64,000 nucleotides of DNA from Marinobacter lipolyticus SM19 (GTDB taxonomy: Bacteria; Pseudomonadota; Gammaproteobacteria; Pseudomonadales; Oleiphilaceae): contig NZ_KE007325.1 in the NCBI RefSeq assembly GCF_000397065.2, positions 274,495 through 338,494 of the forward strand, written 5' to 3'. The notes beneath the pieces were generated by a model, which saw nothing but the letters and a program-made list of their open reading frames with translations, had not been told where the DNA came from and made no database searches. Below are positions 7,724 to 17,508 of this stretch, piece by piece (the first letter of the stretch is position 1; every line of letters starts with the position of its first letter). Position numbers and translations under genes: made by a program.

Positions 7724-10700
7724 GCGGCTACCTCCCATGGCGTGTTGCCGTCAAACATCGCATCCAGTTGCTTGATCAGTGTCTTCGGCGGCTTGTCGGT
7801 AAAGGCGCCGGCGGTGGGGGCATTCACCCCGCGCAGGAACAGATACACGGCACCACCGATGTGGGTATCGTAGTCATAATCCGGCAGCCGGGCCTTCAGC
7901 AGCCGGTGCAGGGCCAGCAGGTAAAGGATGTACTGCAGGTCGTAGCGTTTATCCAGGATCGCCTCACCCATGGCCTGGTCGGTGTAGGCGCTGTCATTGT
8001 CGCCAAGGGTATTGGATTTATAGTCCAGCACGTAATACTGCCCGTCATGTTCAAACACCAGGTCGATAAAACCCTTGAGCATGCCGTTGAAGCTGCGGTC
8101 GTTCACCTGGGGTCGGTCGGCGCCGTTAAGGGTATGGTGCCTGACCAGCTGGTCCATAGCCCGGGTACTGACGTGGCAGCTCTCGAACCAGAACTCCAGT
8201 TCCGGGCGCAGGGTGGTCAGTTCCGCCAGGCTGGCGCGCTGATGGCCGGTTCTGCTCAGCGGGATCGGTTGGCGAATCAGCGCCAGCAGCCACTGCTCCA
8301 GCGGCTCCACCCACTCGCTCCAGCCACGGGTGCTGCATCGGCGGGTGAGCTGTTCGCGCAGTTGCGCGGGGTGGTCCACAACCTGTTGGAATCCCTGTTG
8401 GGTACACCACTCCAGTAACTCATGCAGGAAGGTGCCGGGGCCAGCGCCTTTGGGGAAATGGTGGTGGTTGCGGGTCGCCGGAACAGCGGCTTCTTCGGCC
8501 TCGTCCTGGGCACTTTCTTCCAGCAAATTCTGGGTTTCCGCATCTTCCACTTCTCCGGTAAAGACGATACCGGTTCCGGCCATACCGGTGTACTCGATGG
8601 AGGAATAACTGGCGATCCACCAGTCCTCTTTTGCTTCGCGGTTGGAGACCAGCGCCGGCCCCAGGGCTTCCGGTGCGGCTTCGGTGTAGTGGTTGTCGGT
8701 GGCCTCCGGCAACGGCATGACCGATATCGCCGGGTGGCCGTTCGCCAGTTGGTTCAGGCAGTTGCTGACGGAGTGCGGTTCACCTTCCCCGCCCATCAGA
8801 TAGCCCAGGCCGCTGAGGGGCCAGTTGTCGATCGCCGCCACGCCGACCCAGGTGGCAAAACGGGCGCGGGTCAGCGCCACGTAGAGTTTGCGGATGTCCT
8901 CACCCAGCCGTTCCCGGTCGGCCCGTGCCACGTCGTCCGGGGTGGGGTCGAACACGGTGGTAAGCTGGCCGCTGTCATCGTGATAACGGACAAAGGCCTG
9001 TTTCTCGTTCTCGGCACGAAATGCTGTGCCGAAGGGCAGGAAAACCAACGGGTATTCCAGACCCTTGGATTTGTGCACGGTGATCACCTTTACCAACCCG
9101 GCGTCGCTTTCCAGGCGCAGGGTGCGATGTTCGTCTTCCTCGTCCGCCGCCCGCAGGATCTGGGTGTAGTGGTGCACCAGCGCGTGTTCGCCGTCCAGTT
9201 GCAGGCTGTCCTGCTGTAGCAGTTCGGCAATGTGCAGGATGTCGGTCAGTCGGCGCTCGCCATCGGGGCGCTGGAGCAGCCGGCCAGGCACATCGAAATC
9301 CATCAGGAAACTGCGCAGCATGGGCAGCACGCCCTGGTTTTGCCATTGCTGCTGGTAACCCATAAAGCGTTCAATTTCCCGCTCCAGGGCAATCTCGTCG
9401 GTCAGCAACCGGTTCAGGGAGTGCCAGGACTGGCCCAGCGTCGGGGTGGCCAGCGCAGCCCGGGCGTAGGCCAGTTGCCGGGGTTCGGCAAACGCCCGGA
9501 GCCAGCACAGCATTTCCCTGGCTTCCTGTGAGGTCAGGACCGAATCCCGATCCGACAGGTACACGCTCTTGATCTGGCGTCGCCCGAGGGCATCCCGCAC
9601 CGCGCTGGCTTCGTTGCGGTTGTTGACCAGAATGGCGATGTCCTTGGGGGCTACCGGTTCGAGATCCGCCGGGTTTTCCGTCAGCGCAAATCCGGCCTCG
9701 CCCGCCTGCCCCTGGCTCAGCAGTCGGGCAATTTCACTGGCACAGGTCTCCGCGATATCGGCGGTCGCCGCCCCTTTTGCCAGCCCCTTGCGGTTGCCGG
9801 CCTTGTCCTCTTCTTCCGATTCCAGCGACCAGAAGGTGAGACTCGGCTGGATTTCGCCCTGGACCGACCACAGGCGTTTGGTGCCATTGGCGCCGACACT
9901 CTGGAACGGTAGTGGCGAGGTGTCGCCCTTGCCGAACAGGAAGGCGCCATCACGGCTGTTTTGATCGCCATGCTCAAACACCCGGTTGACGGCTTTCACC
10001 ATGGATTCGGCGGAACGGAAGTTGCGGCCCAGGGTGTAGGTGCGTTCCCGTGCGCCCTTGCGGGCTTCCAGGTAGGTATGGATGTCCGCACCGCGGAAAC
10101 CGTAGATGGCCTGTTTCGGGTCACCGATCATCAGCATGCAGGTGTGCGGGTGGTTGTCCGCCACCTGGTAGACCCGGTTGAAGATACGGTACTGCACCGG
10201 GTCGGTGTCCTGGAATTCGTCAATCAGTGCCACCGGGAACTGACGACGGATGGTGGCCGCCAGTTGCTCGCCGCGGGGGCCGTGCAAGGCGTCGTCGAGG
10301 CGGGTGAGCAGATCGTCGAAGCCCATCTCCGAGCGTTTCTGTTTTTCCGATTCCAGCCGTTGGGCGATCCAGTGGCTGGCGTGCCGGAGAATATCCGACT
10401 CGGCACTGGGCAGGTTCTGGCTGAACGCTACCAGTTCGGCTATGGCCTCGAAGGCGGGATGGTGTGGCGCCGGGTCCTCGCCCTTGAGCTTGGTGGGCAG
10501 TACGGCCGGTGTCTGGTTCTGGAAGCCGGCCTTGTCCAGCCCCTGGGGATAGAGTTCGTCCGAAGCCGCCCAGTCCAGCAGGGTATCCCAGGCAGCAATC
10601 ATGGGCTTCATGCTGCTGCCGTGGAGCCGTTTGCTCTTGTTGAGCGTGGTCAGCAACTCCACCACGTCGGGTTTCCAGTGGGCCCAGTCATAAGCCTTCA

Positions 10701-11442
10701 GTTCCCGCGCCCGTTCCTGGCGTTGATTGACGGTCTGTTCGATGGCCTGTTTCACATCACCGGTGGCTGCGCCCAGGCTGTTCGCGTCGGGTATCAGGTT
10801 ACGCACCGCCTTGCGCAGGTCATCCGGGGTTTTCCAGTGGCTGAGGGCTTCGTCCATCAATACCGGCGATAAGGGGTAGATGAAGGTGCGCCAGTAATCC
10901 CGCACCACCTCGTCCAACAGGTCGCTCTGGTCGGTTTCCAGGGTAAGCTTGAACAGGCTGCCGCTGTCGAAGGCGTGCTCGCTGAGCATTCGGTTACACC
11001 AGCCATGGATGGTGGAGACGGCGGCCTCGTCCATCCACTCGGCGGCCAGTAACAGTTTCTTGCGGCATTCCGGCCAGGTGGCCGGGTCCGGGTAACTGTT
11101 ATCGCGAAGCTGATGGATCAGCGCGGTTTCCGGTGATGGCGCTGCGGCGTCTGCGGCATCGGAAAACACCTCGGCGGCCTGGGTCAGCCGGGTACGGATG
11201 CGGTCCCGCAGTTCCTTGGTGGCGGCGTCGGTGAAGGTCACCACCAGCAGGTTCGGCGGCAGTATGCCCTGTGCCAGCGGGCTGTCCTCCGGCTGGTCGT
11301 GGCCCAGCACCAGGCGCACATACAGAATGGCGATGGTGAAGGTCTTGCCGGTACCGGCACTGGCTTCAATCAGGGTGCTGCCGTTCAGGGGCAGCGTTAA
11401 GGGGTCCAGATTCGGATTGCGGTTTGTCATGTTTTCGCTCAT
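7720..11442 (-). CDS. recB: Exodeoxyribonuclease V beta subunit RecB
   Basis: The 1240-residue 3'-5' helicase and nuclease subunit of RecBCD. Visible: Walker A ASAGTGKT (27-34), motif II DEFQDTDPVQYRIF, motif V/VI region VITVHKSKGLEYPLVFLPF, and the C-terminal RecB nuclease core with FIDLVFEHDGQYYVLDYKSN, whose DYK carries the catalytic Asp and Lys. All are intact, so the enzyme should cut as well as unwind. The start at 11442 is chosen because its ATG overlaps the recC stop (ATGA), as recD overlaps recB; a second Met four residues later is also possible. E. coli RecB is 1180 residues, so length is normal. Confidence 0.93.
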   Translation of the reverse strand: MSENMTNRNPNLDPLTLPLNGSTLIEASAGTGKTFTIAILYVRLVLGHDQPEDSPLAQGILPPNLLVVTFTDAATKELRDRIRTRLTQAAEVFSDAADAAAPSPETALIHQLRDNSYPDPATWPECRKKLLLAAEWMDEAAVSTIHGWCNRMLSEHAFDSGSLFKLTLETDQSDLLDEVVRDYWRTFIYPLSPVLMDEALSHWKTPDDLRKAVRNLIPDANSLGAATGDVKQAIEQTVNQRQERARELKAYDWAHWKPDVVELLTTLNKSKRLHGSSMKPMIAAWDTLLDWAASDELYPQGLDKAGFQNQTPAVLPTKLKGEDPAPHHPAFEAIAELVAFSQNLPSAESDILRHASHWIAQRLESEKQKRSEMGFDDLLTRLDDALHGPRGEQLAATIRRQFPVALIDEFQDTDPVQYRIFNRVYQVADNHPHTCMLMIGDPKQAIYGFRGADIHTYLEARKGARERTYTLGRNFRSAESMVKAVNRVFEHGDQNSRDGAFLFGKGDTSPLPFQSVGANGTKRLWSVQGEIQPSLTFWSLESEEEDKAGNRKGLAKGAATADIAETCASEIARLLSQGQAGEAGFALTENPADLEPVAPKDIAILVNNRNEASAVRDALGRRQIKSVYLSDRDSVLTSQEAREMLCWLRAFAEPRQLAYARAALATPTLGQSWHSLNRLLTDEIALEREIERFMGYQQQWQNQGVLPMLRSFLMDFDVPGRLLQRPDGERRLTDILHIAELLQQDSLQLDGEHALVHHYTQILRAADEEDEHRTLRLESDAGLVKVITVHKSKGLEYPLVFLPFGTAFRAENEKQAFVRYHDDSGQLTTVFDPTPDDVARADRERLGEDIRKLYVALTRARFATWVGVAAIDNWPLSGLGYLMGGEGEPHSVSNCLNQLANGHPAISVMPLPEATDNHYTEAAPEALGPALVSNREAKEDWWIASYSSIEYTGMAGTGIVFTGEVEDAETQNLLEESAQDEAEEAAVPATRNHHHFPKGAGPGTFLHELLEWCTQQGFQQVVDHPAQLREQLTRRCSTRGWSEWVEPLEQWLLALIRQPIPLSRTGHQRASLAELTTLRPELEFWFESCHVSTRAMDQLVRHHTLNGADRPQVNDRSFNGMLKGFIDLVFEHDGQYYVLDYKSNTLGDNDSAYTDQAMGEAILDKRYDLQYILYLLALHRLLKARLPDYDYDTHIGGAVYLFLRGVNAPTAGAFTDKPPKTLIKQLDAMFDGNTPWEVAA

Positions 11443-14400
11443 GCCTGACCCTCGATCTGTTCGGCGGCGGACTTGCCCTGCTCCGCTTCCCACAGGGGCA
11501 CATAGAGTGCATGCAGCAACGCCTCGAATGCACCACTGGCCATCAGTAACTCCGCACTCTCAAATGCCCCTCTCAGGTAACCGGTGTCCCGCTCCAATGC
11601 GGTGGTGTAGGCCTGCTCCGCGTCGCTGATCGCGCGTTCATGGTCCCCGAGGAATTTTTTGCTTTGATAGAAGCTGTAAATCCAGGCGAAGCCGGCTTCA
11701 CAGTGAATCGGCAGGGCGCGGGTGGTGGCCTCCATCCAGCGGGCGATGATGGCATCCAGGTGCGCCTGTGCCTGTTCCCGCTCCATCGGAGCGAAGCGGA
11801 ACCTGCGGCCCTCTTCCTTGCCGAGGATCAGGGTTTCAAACGGCCGCCCGGTAAGCTGCCCGGCGAGATGAATCACCCAGTCCCGCATCAGGTTGGCGTA
11901 CCGTACCTTCTTGCTGTAACCGGAGCCTGTCAACAGCCCGGAACTGGCCACCACCAGCCGGCACAGCTGGCCTTCGTGGTTACAGCGCAGGCCATCGATC
12001 AGGTCCAGCACCTCGACAGCGCCAGTGGCGTTGCTGACGTGGTAGTCGAAGGGGATGGGTTCGCTGACCGTTTCCGGCCACTCCATCAGTGCAGTTTGAT
12101 AGCGCTCGAACAGGTCCGGCAGGCGGCCGGACAGCTCGGTGCGCAGCCGGTGCTCGGTGACCCCCATGCCCAGGTCACCGCGCCGGGCCATGCGATCCAG
12201 GGTGGCTTCCAGCCGTTCATGCAGTTCTTCTTCCGAGCCGGCCTTCATTAGACCTTCCCGGATCAGTTCGTTGTCGAGCCGCCAGCGGTCCAGACCGTTG
12301 AGGTCGAAGTTCTCGTTGTCGGTGTCCTCGTCTTCCACATCCTCAAAGCGCACCTGCAGGCGACGCTGGTAAAAGGTGTCGATGGGCTTTTTCAGGAACG
12401 CCGCCAGATCGTTCAGGGTGATGGGCTCTTCCGGGGTCTGATACGGCAGGGCATCCTGGGCCTGTTCTGCCGCTTCACTGCCATGGGCGCTGCGCCATTC
12501 CCCCTCGTAGGTAAACAGCGTGCGGGCCTGCAACACCTCGGTCAACGGTCTTGGCGGGCTGTTCTCGCCTTCGCCCAGGCCATTGGCTTTGGGGAAGTAA
12601 TCGCGGCTGAACGGTTGCAGCGGATGCTGCGTGGTCAGGGCATGGGTGACCGGCTGGGATGGCTGGCCGGTGACCTGCCACAGGCTGTCGAGATGGTCCC
12701 TCAGCTGGCCCACCAGCACCGAGGGTGGTCGCTCGGAATCGTCCTTGATGCTGCGGCCGACCCAGCTGATGTATAACTGTTCCCGCGCTGACAACAGCGC
12801 TTCCAGGAACAGGTAACGGTCGTCCTCGCGGCGGGAACGGTCCCCCGGTCGGTAATCCTGGGCCATCAGATCGAAATCCACCGGCGGCCGGGAACGGGGG
12901 TAATCGCCATCATTCATGCCCAGCAGGCACACCTTGCGGAAGGGAATGGCCCGCATCGGCATCAGGGTGGCGAAGTTCACCTTGCCGGCCAGGAAGCGCT
13001 GGTTCAGGCCGCCTTCATCAAGGCCTTCCAGCAGCACATCCTTGACGATGTTCAGGGGCAGGGACTGATTTTCCAGCCCGGCGGCCAGGGCATCCTCCAG
13101 CCATTGTTCCAGCTGGCGGCGGAAGCGGTTGAGCAGTAGCAGATCGCTGCCGGTTACCTTGTGGAAAAAACGCTCCAGCATGTCGGAAAACAGGGCTTCC
13201 CAGGCTGTCGCCGTGCGGGATTGCTGTAACGCCTGCCACAGGGTTTCCAGCTGGTGAACGAACTCGCTGAGGCGCCCGGCCAGGCTGGCCTGAAGCCCGC
13301 CGATTTCGCCGTAGGGTTCCACTTCGGCCCAGGGTTCATCTTCTCCCATGCTGTACCCCAGCAGCATCGACCTTAGTCCCGACTGCCAGGTGTTACGTTC
13401 CAGCTCGGCCGGCAATTCCAGGCTTTCCCGGTGCTTGCCGTGCAGGCCCCAGCGGATGTTGGCGCCTTCCACCCAGTGCCGGGCCAGGGGAATCTCGTCC
13501 TCGGCGATACCGAAGCGATCGCGAATGCCCGGCACTTCCAGCAGGCTGATGATTTCACTCACGCCGAAGCGGCTACGGGGCAGCGACATCAGGGTTTCCA
13601 GGGCAATCAGCACCGGTTCATGGTGACGCTGGCCCTGGTCGGAAATAGTGAAGGGAATATGCCGTGTGCGACCGGCCTGGTAACGACCGAACACCGCCTG
13701 GATGTGGGGCGCGTACACGTTGATATCCGGGACCATGACGATGACATCCCGGGGCCGCAGCGCGGGGTCGGCGTTAAAGGCGGCCAGTAACTGATCGTGC
13801 AGGATTTCCACTTCCCGCTGGGGGCTGTGGGCATCATGAAATACCAGGGAATGATCCCGACCGGGATCCAGCTGGCGCTGCTCAGCGCGAATGTCCTGCA
13901 GTGGCGTCAGGTTGTAAATGTCGTTCTGCAACTGGTGCAGCAGGGTGGCTTCCTCGCCGGCACCGTGCGCCGAGAAGATGTCGATTTTATGGTCCGGGGT
14001 CTGGAAGCTGCTCCGGTACTCTTCCGGATTATCGAATTCATCCAGCAGGCGGATGTAATCACGCCCCTGCTTACCCCAGGCTGCGAGCAACGGGTTGGCA
14101 TGCTGGTGCAACTGGTCCGGATCAGCAACGTGGGAAAGCGTCGGGTGGGCGATCCCACGTTTGCGTTCGGCCTTGAGCAGTTCCCGGTCGCTGATGATAT
14201 CCGCCCAGTAGAACTGACTGGGGTTGTGGACACACAGCACCACCTGGCTGAAGCGGCTGAGCACGTAGAGGGCTTCCAGTGCCTGCCGTGGCAGGGAGGA
14301 GACGCCAAACACCACAATGCGTTTGGGCAGCCGGGATGGATTGGCAGGCACACGGATACGCTGGCCTTCGGTCATAAACCGGGTGTGAATCTGCGAGCGG

Positions 14401-15032
14401 CTGGTGTGGGCCTCGGCACCGACATCTTCCACCACCTTGCGCCACAACAAGGGTTGCCAGCGGGTTTCATCATCCAGCGGCTTCTCCTCACCCCGGGCGG
14501 TGATCACCACATCCCGTCCCTGCTCCCAGGCACTGAGCCAGTCGGCGCGGAACACCTGGTACTGGTCAAACAGATCCGCCACTTTCTCGGCCAGCTGGAA
14601 ATCCCGCAGATCCGGATCAGTGCCGTCCAGGAATCGGGCCATCGGGGTGAAGGCGTCGTCCTGACCGACCAGTTCCGGCAATAACCGGTATAACCGCCAG
14701 ACCAGTCGACGCTTGTCGAACGGCGATTGCTCCGGCACTTCGCCATCGGGCATGACCGCCCGGTAGGCCTGCCAGATAAAGCGGGCGGGAAACAGGAAAT
14801 CCATGCCGGCGGCGATCCCCAGCCCACCGTCGGCGCCCTCCTCCGAACGCTTCTCCGCCAGTGCCAGCTTCAGCCACTGGGCAATGCCGTTACTCTGCAC
14901 CAGGAAGGTTTCGCTCTCCAGAGGCGGCATGGGATTCTGGCGGCAGATGTACACCACCGCGCGGCGCAGGTCTTCCAGGTGATTGGCGTGAATGGCGTGA
15001 AAGCCGGGTTCGATGGCGGTTGTGTCGGGCAT
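11439..15032 (-). CDS. recC: Exodeoxyribonuclease V gamma subunit RecC
   Basis: The 1197-residue Chi-scanning subunit of RecBCD holds the split DNA strands and contains inactive helicase and nuclease folds. Recognised by its N-terminus (FHAIHANHLEDLR..., SNGIAQWLKLALAE) and by gene order. The open frame extends 111 codons further upstream, but that part reads across the intergenic region and the antisense of the DUF4864 gene, so the ATG at 15032 (AGCAGG just upstream) is taken as the start. First gene of a recC-recB-recD operon with four-base overlaps, suggesting translational coupling of the three subunits. The 136-bp gap to the divergent gene at 15169 must hold its promoter. Confidence 0.92.
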   Translation of the reverse strand: MPDTTAIEPGFHAIHANHLEDLRRAVVYICRQNPMPPLESETFLVQSNGIAQWLKLALAEKRSEEGADGGLGIAAGMDFLFPARFIWQAYRAVMPDGEVPEQSPFDKRRLVWRLYRLLPELVGQDDAFTPMARFLDGTDPDLRDFQLAEKVADLFDQYQVFRADWLSAWEQGRDVVITARGEEKPLDDETRWQPLLWRKVVEDVGAEAHTSRSQIHTRFMTEGQRIRVPANPSRLPKRIVVFGVSSLPRQALEALYVLSRFSQVVLCVHNPSQFYWADIISDRELLKAERKRGIAHPTLSHVADPDQLHQHANPLLAAWGKQGRDYIRLLDEFDNPEEYRSSFQTPDHKIDIFSAHGAGEEATLLHQLQNDIYNLTPLQDIRAEQRQLDPGRDHSLVFHDAHSPQREVEILHDQLLAAFNADPALRPRDVIVMVPDINVYAPHIQAVFGRYQAGRTRHIPFTISDQGQRHHEPVLIALETLMSLPRSRFGVSEIISLLEVPGIRDRFGIAEDEIPLARHWVEGANIRWGLHGKHRESLELPAELERNTWQSGLRSMLLGYSMGEDEPWAEVEPYGEIGGLQASLAGRLSEFVHQLETLWQALQQSRTATAWEALFSDMLERFFHKVTGSDLLLLNRFRRQLEQWLEDALAAGLENQSLPLNIVKDVLLEGLDEGGLNQRFLAGKVNFATLMPMRAIPFRKVCLLGMNDGDYPRSRPPVDFDLMAQDYRPGDRSRREDDRYLFLEALLSAREQLYISWVGRSIKDDSERPPSVLVGQLRDHLDSLWQVTGQPSQPVTHALTTQHPLQPFSRDYFPKANGLGEGENSPPRPLTEVLQARTLFTYEGEWRSAHGSEAAEQAQDALPYQTPEEPITLNDLAAFLKKPIDTFYQRRLQVRFEDVEDEDTDNENFDLNGLDRWRLDNELIREGLMKAGSEEELHERLEATLDRMARRGDLGMGVTEHRLRTELSGRLPDLFERYQTALMEWPETVSEPIPFDYHVSNATGAVEVLDLIDGLRCNHEGQLCRLVVASSGLLTGSGYSKKVRYANLMRDWVIHLAGQLTGRPFETLILGKEEGRRFRFAPMEREQAQAHLDAIIARWMEATTRALPIHCEAGFAWIYSFYQSKKFLGDHERAISDAEQAYTTALERDTGYLRGAFESAELLMASGAFEALLHALYVPLWEAEQGKSAAEQIEGQA

Positions 15033-15168
15033 ACCTGCTCTTTGGGGGTCCGGGTAAACGTGGCGACTACAGAGTAGCGCAAACCCGGGTGAAATTTCTC
15101 GAAAACACATCCGCCAGGCTGAAAATGGCGTAAGCTTAAAACAGGGTTTCCCTGGGGAGGACACCATA

Positions 15169-15606
15169 ATGACCACTTCCCTGATCCAGGCCCGTATCGG
15201 GCTTTTTTCCTTGCTGTTGATCGCAGCGATGATGACCTTTGTTCCAGCTTCGCCCAGAGCGGGGACCGAGGGTTCCGCTATTCGTGAGACCATACTTCTG
15301 CAAATAGAGGCGTTCGCCAATGACGACGATGAAGCTGCATGGCGGGTGGCGTCGGATGGCGTCAAACGCCGGTTTGGCAGTTCGGATGTGTTCCTGGAAA
15401 TGGTTAAACACGCGTATCCTGCGGTTCACCGTGCCAGTGCCATTGAGTTTGTAAGGCGGGTTCCTCACGGTGATTTCGAGATCCAGGTAGTGCGCCTGAA
15501 GGGTCCGGATGGAAAGCTGTGGGATGCTTATTACCGGATGGTGCTGGTTGATGATCAGTGGAAGATTGGTGGGGTACAGATGCAGCCGGCGGATTTGGGT
15601 ATTTGA
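15169..15606 (+). CDS. DUF4864 domain secreted protein
   Basis: A 145-residue protein with a signal peptide (hydrophobic 9-25, cleavage probably near ASPRA at 28-32) followed by a compact domain resembling DUF4864, an SnoaL/NTF2-like fold of unknown role. The motif GKLWDAYYRMVLVDDQWKIGGVQM near the C-terminus is typical of that family. GGGAGG stands upstream of the ATG. It is divergent from recC and is followed by the long hairpin at 15642-15752. No function beyond export to the periplasm can be supported. Confidence 0.75.
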   Translation: MTTSLIQARIGLFSLLLIAAMMTFVPASPRAGTEGSAIRETILLQIEAFANDDDEAAWRVASDGVKRRFGSSDVFLEMVKHAYPAVHRASAIEFVRRVPHGDFEIQVVRLKGPDGKLWDAYYRMVLVDDQWKIGGVQMQPADLGI

Positions 15607-15641
15607 GACCTGGTCTTGGCCATCGTAGAGTTGGGTGGACT

Positions 15642-15752
15642 GCGACCGAGCGGGTAAGATCTGCCAAAATACGCTGTGAATACGTCCCTGTACGCTCGGC
15701 TCCGCCATCCATGGCTCCGCACGATTTTGGCAGATCTTACCCGCTCGATCGC
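15642..15752 (-). repeat. Long-hairpin element, loop class 1, 29-bp arms (copy D, reversed)
   Basis: Left arm 15642-15670 and right arm 15724-15752 are complementary over 29 bp with one mismatch (C15646 opposite A15748), the tips being GCCAAAAT and ATTTTGGC. The 53-nt loop (15671-15723), read on the minus strand, begins CGTGCGGAGCCATGGATGG and ends ATTCACAGCGT, so the element is inverted relative to copies C and E. Its second half matches copy B rather than C and E. It sits between two tandem plus-strand genes, 35 nt after a stop and 50 nt before the FAN1 start at 15802. Confidence 0.9.
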
Positions 15753-15801
15753 GTGCAGGCTAAGGCAGTTGCGGCCTCTCAATAAGGTTCCCTGGAACAC
15801 T

Positions 15802-17508
15802 ATGACCACCGAATCAAAAGGCCAACGCCCCCAGACGGCGGACCTTGAAGACCCCCTGTATTACCTGAAGAACATGGACACAGTCGTGTCATGGGTGACC
15901 AGTCACCACGGGGACCTGCTGACCGCCAATGAGCAATCCCGTTTAGACAATTTCTTCAAGCTATCTGTCGCCGCGCGTGGATTGCTGACGCGTATGGTGA
16001 TGCGGACGGGCGAATTGTTTCGTGTGGATAAACTGAATTACCCGGAGCTGCCAGATTCCGTCGGTTATGCCTTGGCCGAACTGATCGAGAGTAACTGGTT
16101 GCAGTCGTCCCCTCTGCTCGGCATTGATGACCTGTTCCGGCTTGTTACCCTCACCGAACTCCGGCCGGTTTTTGCAAACCTGCTGACGGAACTGGGCCTG
16201 CCCAAGAACCTGTCCAAATCCCGGATGCGTGAAGTATTGACCGAACATTTCCCGGAGCCGCAGCGTTTGCAGGAATGGTTGGGCGATGGCGCTCCGGCAA
16301 TGGTGCGGCTGCGGGATATGCCTCTGTTTGACCGCATCCGCCTGATGTTCTTCGGCAACCTGCGTCAGAGCTGGACTGATTTCGTGCTGGTGGAACTGGG
16401 TTATCAACAGTACGAGCAGGTGACCTTTTCCACCGATTCCCGGGCTTTTCATCAGCGGGCGGACGTGGACTGCTATCTGCAGATGCACCACTGTCGGCAA
16501 TGGCTGGATGAGGGCGTGGCCGCGGTTGAGGTGTGGCCCGAGGTGCCCGGTCCTTTGGCAAATCCCTGGCTGACCAGTCGGCGGGACCGGTTGTTGCTGG
16601 AGTTGGGCCGGCAGGCGGAGCGGCAGGGTGAGCGAGAGCTGGCGCTGGAAGTGCTGGCGGCCAGTAACCATCGGGAGGCGCGGTTGAAGCAGCTGCGGTT
16701 GCTGGAACGAATGAAACGCTTTGGCGAGGCCTGGAAGATTGCCCGACATTGGCATGCCGGGGACCTGAGTGATGCCGAGGCCCAGGGGCTGGCGCGCATT
16801 CTCAAGCGGCTGGCACCGAAAATGGGCGCGGCGCCGCCTGCCGTGGATACACCGCCGCCGATCCGGGAGTTCACCCTGACCTTACCGAAACCTGAAATCG
16901 CGTCGGTGGAGCTGGCGGCTCAGCAGCATCTGGAGACCGAGGAGGCCCCGGTTTTCTATGTGGAAAACACCCTCATCAACAGCCTGTTCGGCCTGCTGTG
17001 TTGGCAGACCATTTTCGCGGCCATTCCCGGCGCTTTTTTTCATCCTTTCCATGTGGGGCCGGCGGACCTGATGCGGGAGGACTTTGTGGAACGACGCCAG
17101 CAAGCCTTCGACCAATGTTTTGCACTGTTGCGGGGTGGTGATTACAGGCAGCGCATCCTCGAAACCTGGCGGGAAAAGCACGGCATTGCCAACCCTTTCA
17201 TAGTCTGGCCGGTGTTGTCGGAAGACCTGTTGATTATGGCCATGGACTGTATTCCGGCGCATCACCTGGAGCGGCTGTTCGAACGCCTGCTGAATAACCT
17301 GAAGGAGCACCGCAGTGGCTTCCCGGACCTGATCCGGTTGCACCCCAACACCGCCGGCCCGGGACCGCTTTACGAAATGATTGAGGTAAAAGGACCCGGT
17401 GACCGGCTGCAGGATCACCAGCGTCGCTGGTTGGCTTTCTTTGCACGCGAAGGTATGCCCGCCAGCGTCTGTTACGTGCGCTGGCAGGCAGATGGGGACA
17501 GCGAGTGA
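15802..17508 (+). CDS. FAN1-type VRR-NUC structure-specific nuclease
   Basis: The 568-residue protein is close in length to Pseudomonas aeruginosa FAN1 and ends in a VRR-NUC domain (about 450-565): HPFHVGPADLMREDFVERR, SGFPDLIRLHP and YEMIEVKGPGDRLQDHQRRW supply the PD-(D/E)XK-type catalytic Asp, Glu and Lys. Known FAN1 proteins cleave 5' flaps and branched DNA and act in interstrand crosslink repair. The N-terminal two thirds is helical and fits the family SAP/TPR region. The longer open frame starting at 15676 reads through the hairpin loop, so ATG 15802 is preferred. The stop overlaps the GTG of the following helicase, implying joint translation and a joint role in DNA repair. Confidence 0.87.
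   Translation: MTTESKGQRPQTADLEDPLYYLKNMDTVVSWVTSHHGDLLTANEQSRLDNFFKLSVAARGLLTRMVMRTGELFRVDKLNYPELPDSVGYALAELIESNWLQSSPLLGIDDLFRLVTLTELRPVFANLLTELGLPKNLSKSRMREVLTEHFPEPQRLQEWLGDGAPAMVRLRDMPLFDRIRLMFFGNLRQSWTDFVLVELGYQQYEQVTFSTDSRAFHQRADVDCYLQMHHCRQWLDEGVAAVEVWPEVPGPLANPWLTSRRDRLLLELGRQAERQGERELALEVLAASNHREARLKQLRLLERMKRFGEAWKIARHWHAGDLSDAEAQGLARILKRLAPKMGAAPPAVDTPPPIREFTLTLPKPEIASVELAAQQHLETEEAPVFYVENTLINSLFGLLCWQTIFAAIPGAFFHPFHVGPADLMREDFVERRQQAFDQCFALLRGGDYRQRILETWREKHGIANPFIVWPVLSEDLLIMAMDCIPAHHLERLFERLLNNLKEHRSGFPDLIRLHPNTAGPGPLYEMIEVKGPGDRLQDHQRRWLAFFAREGMPASVCYVRWQADGDSE

Noticed and set aside
15033..15365. N-terminal extension of RecC by 111 codons
   Set aside because: It covers the divergent intergenic region and the antisense of the DUF4864 gene; RecC homology begins at the ATG at 15032.
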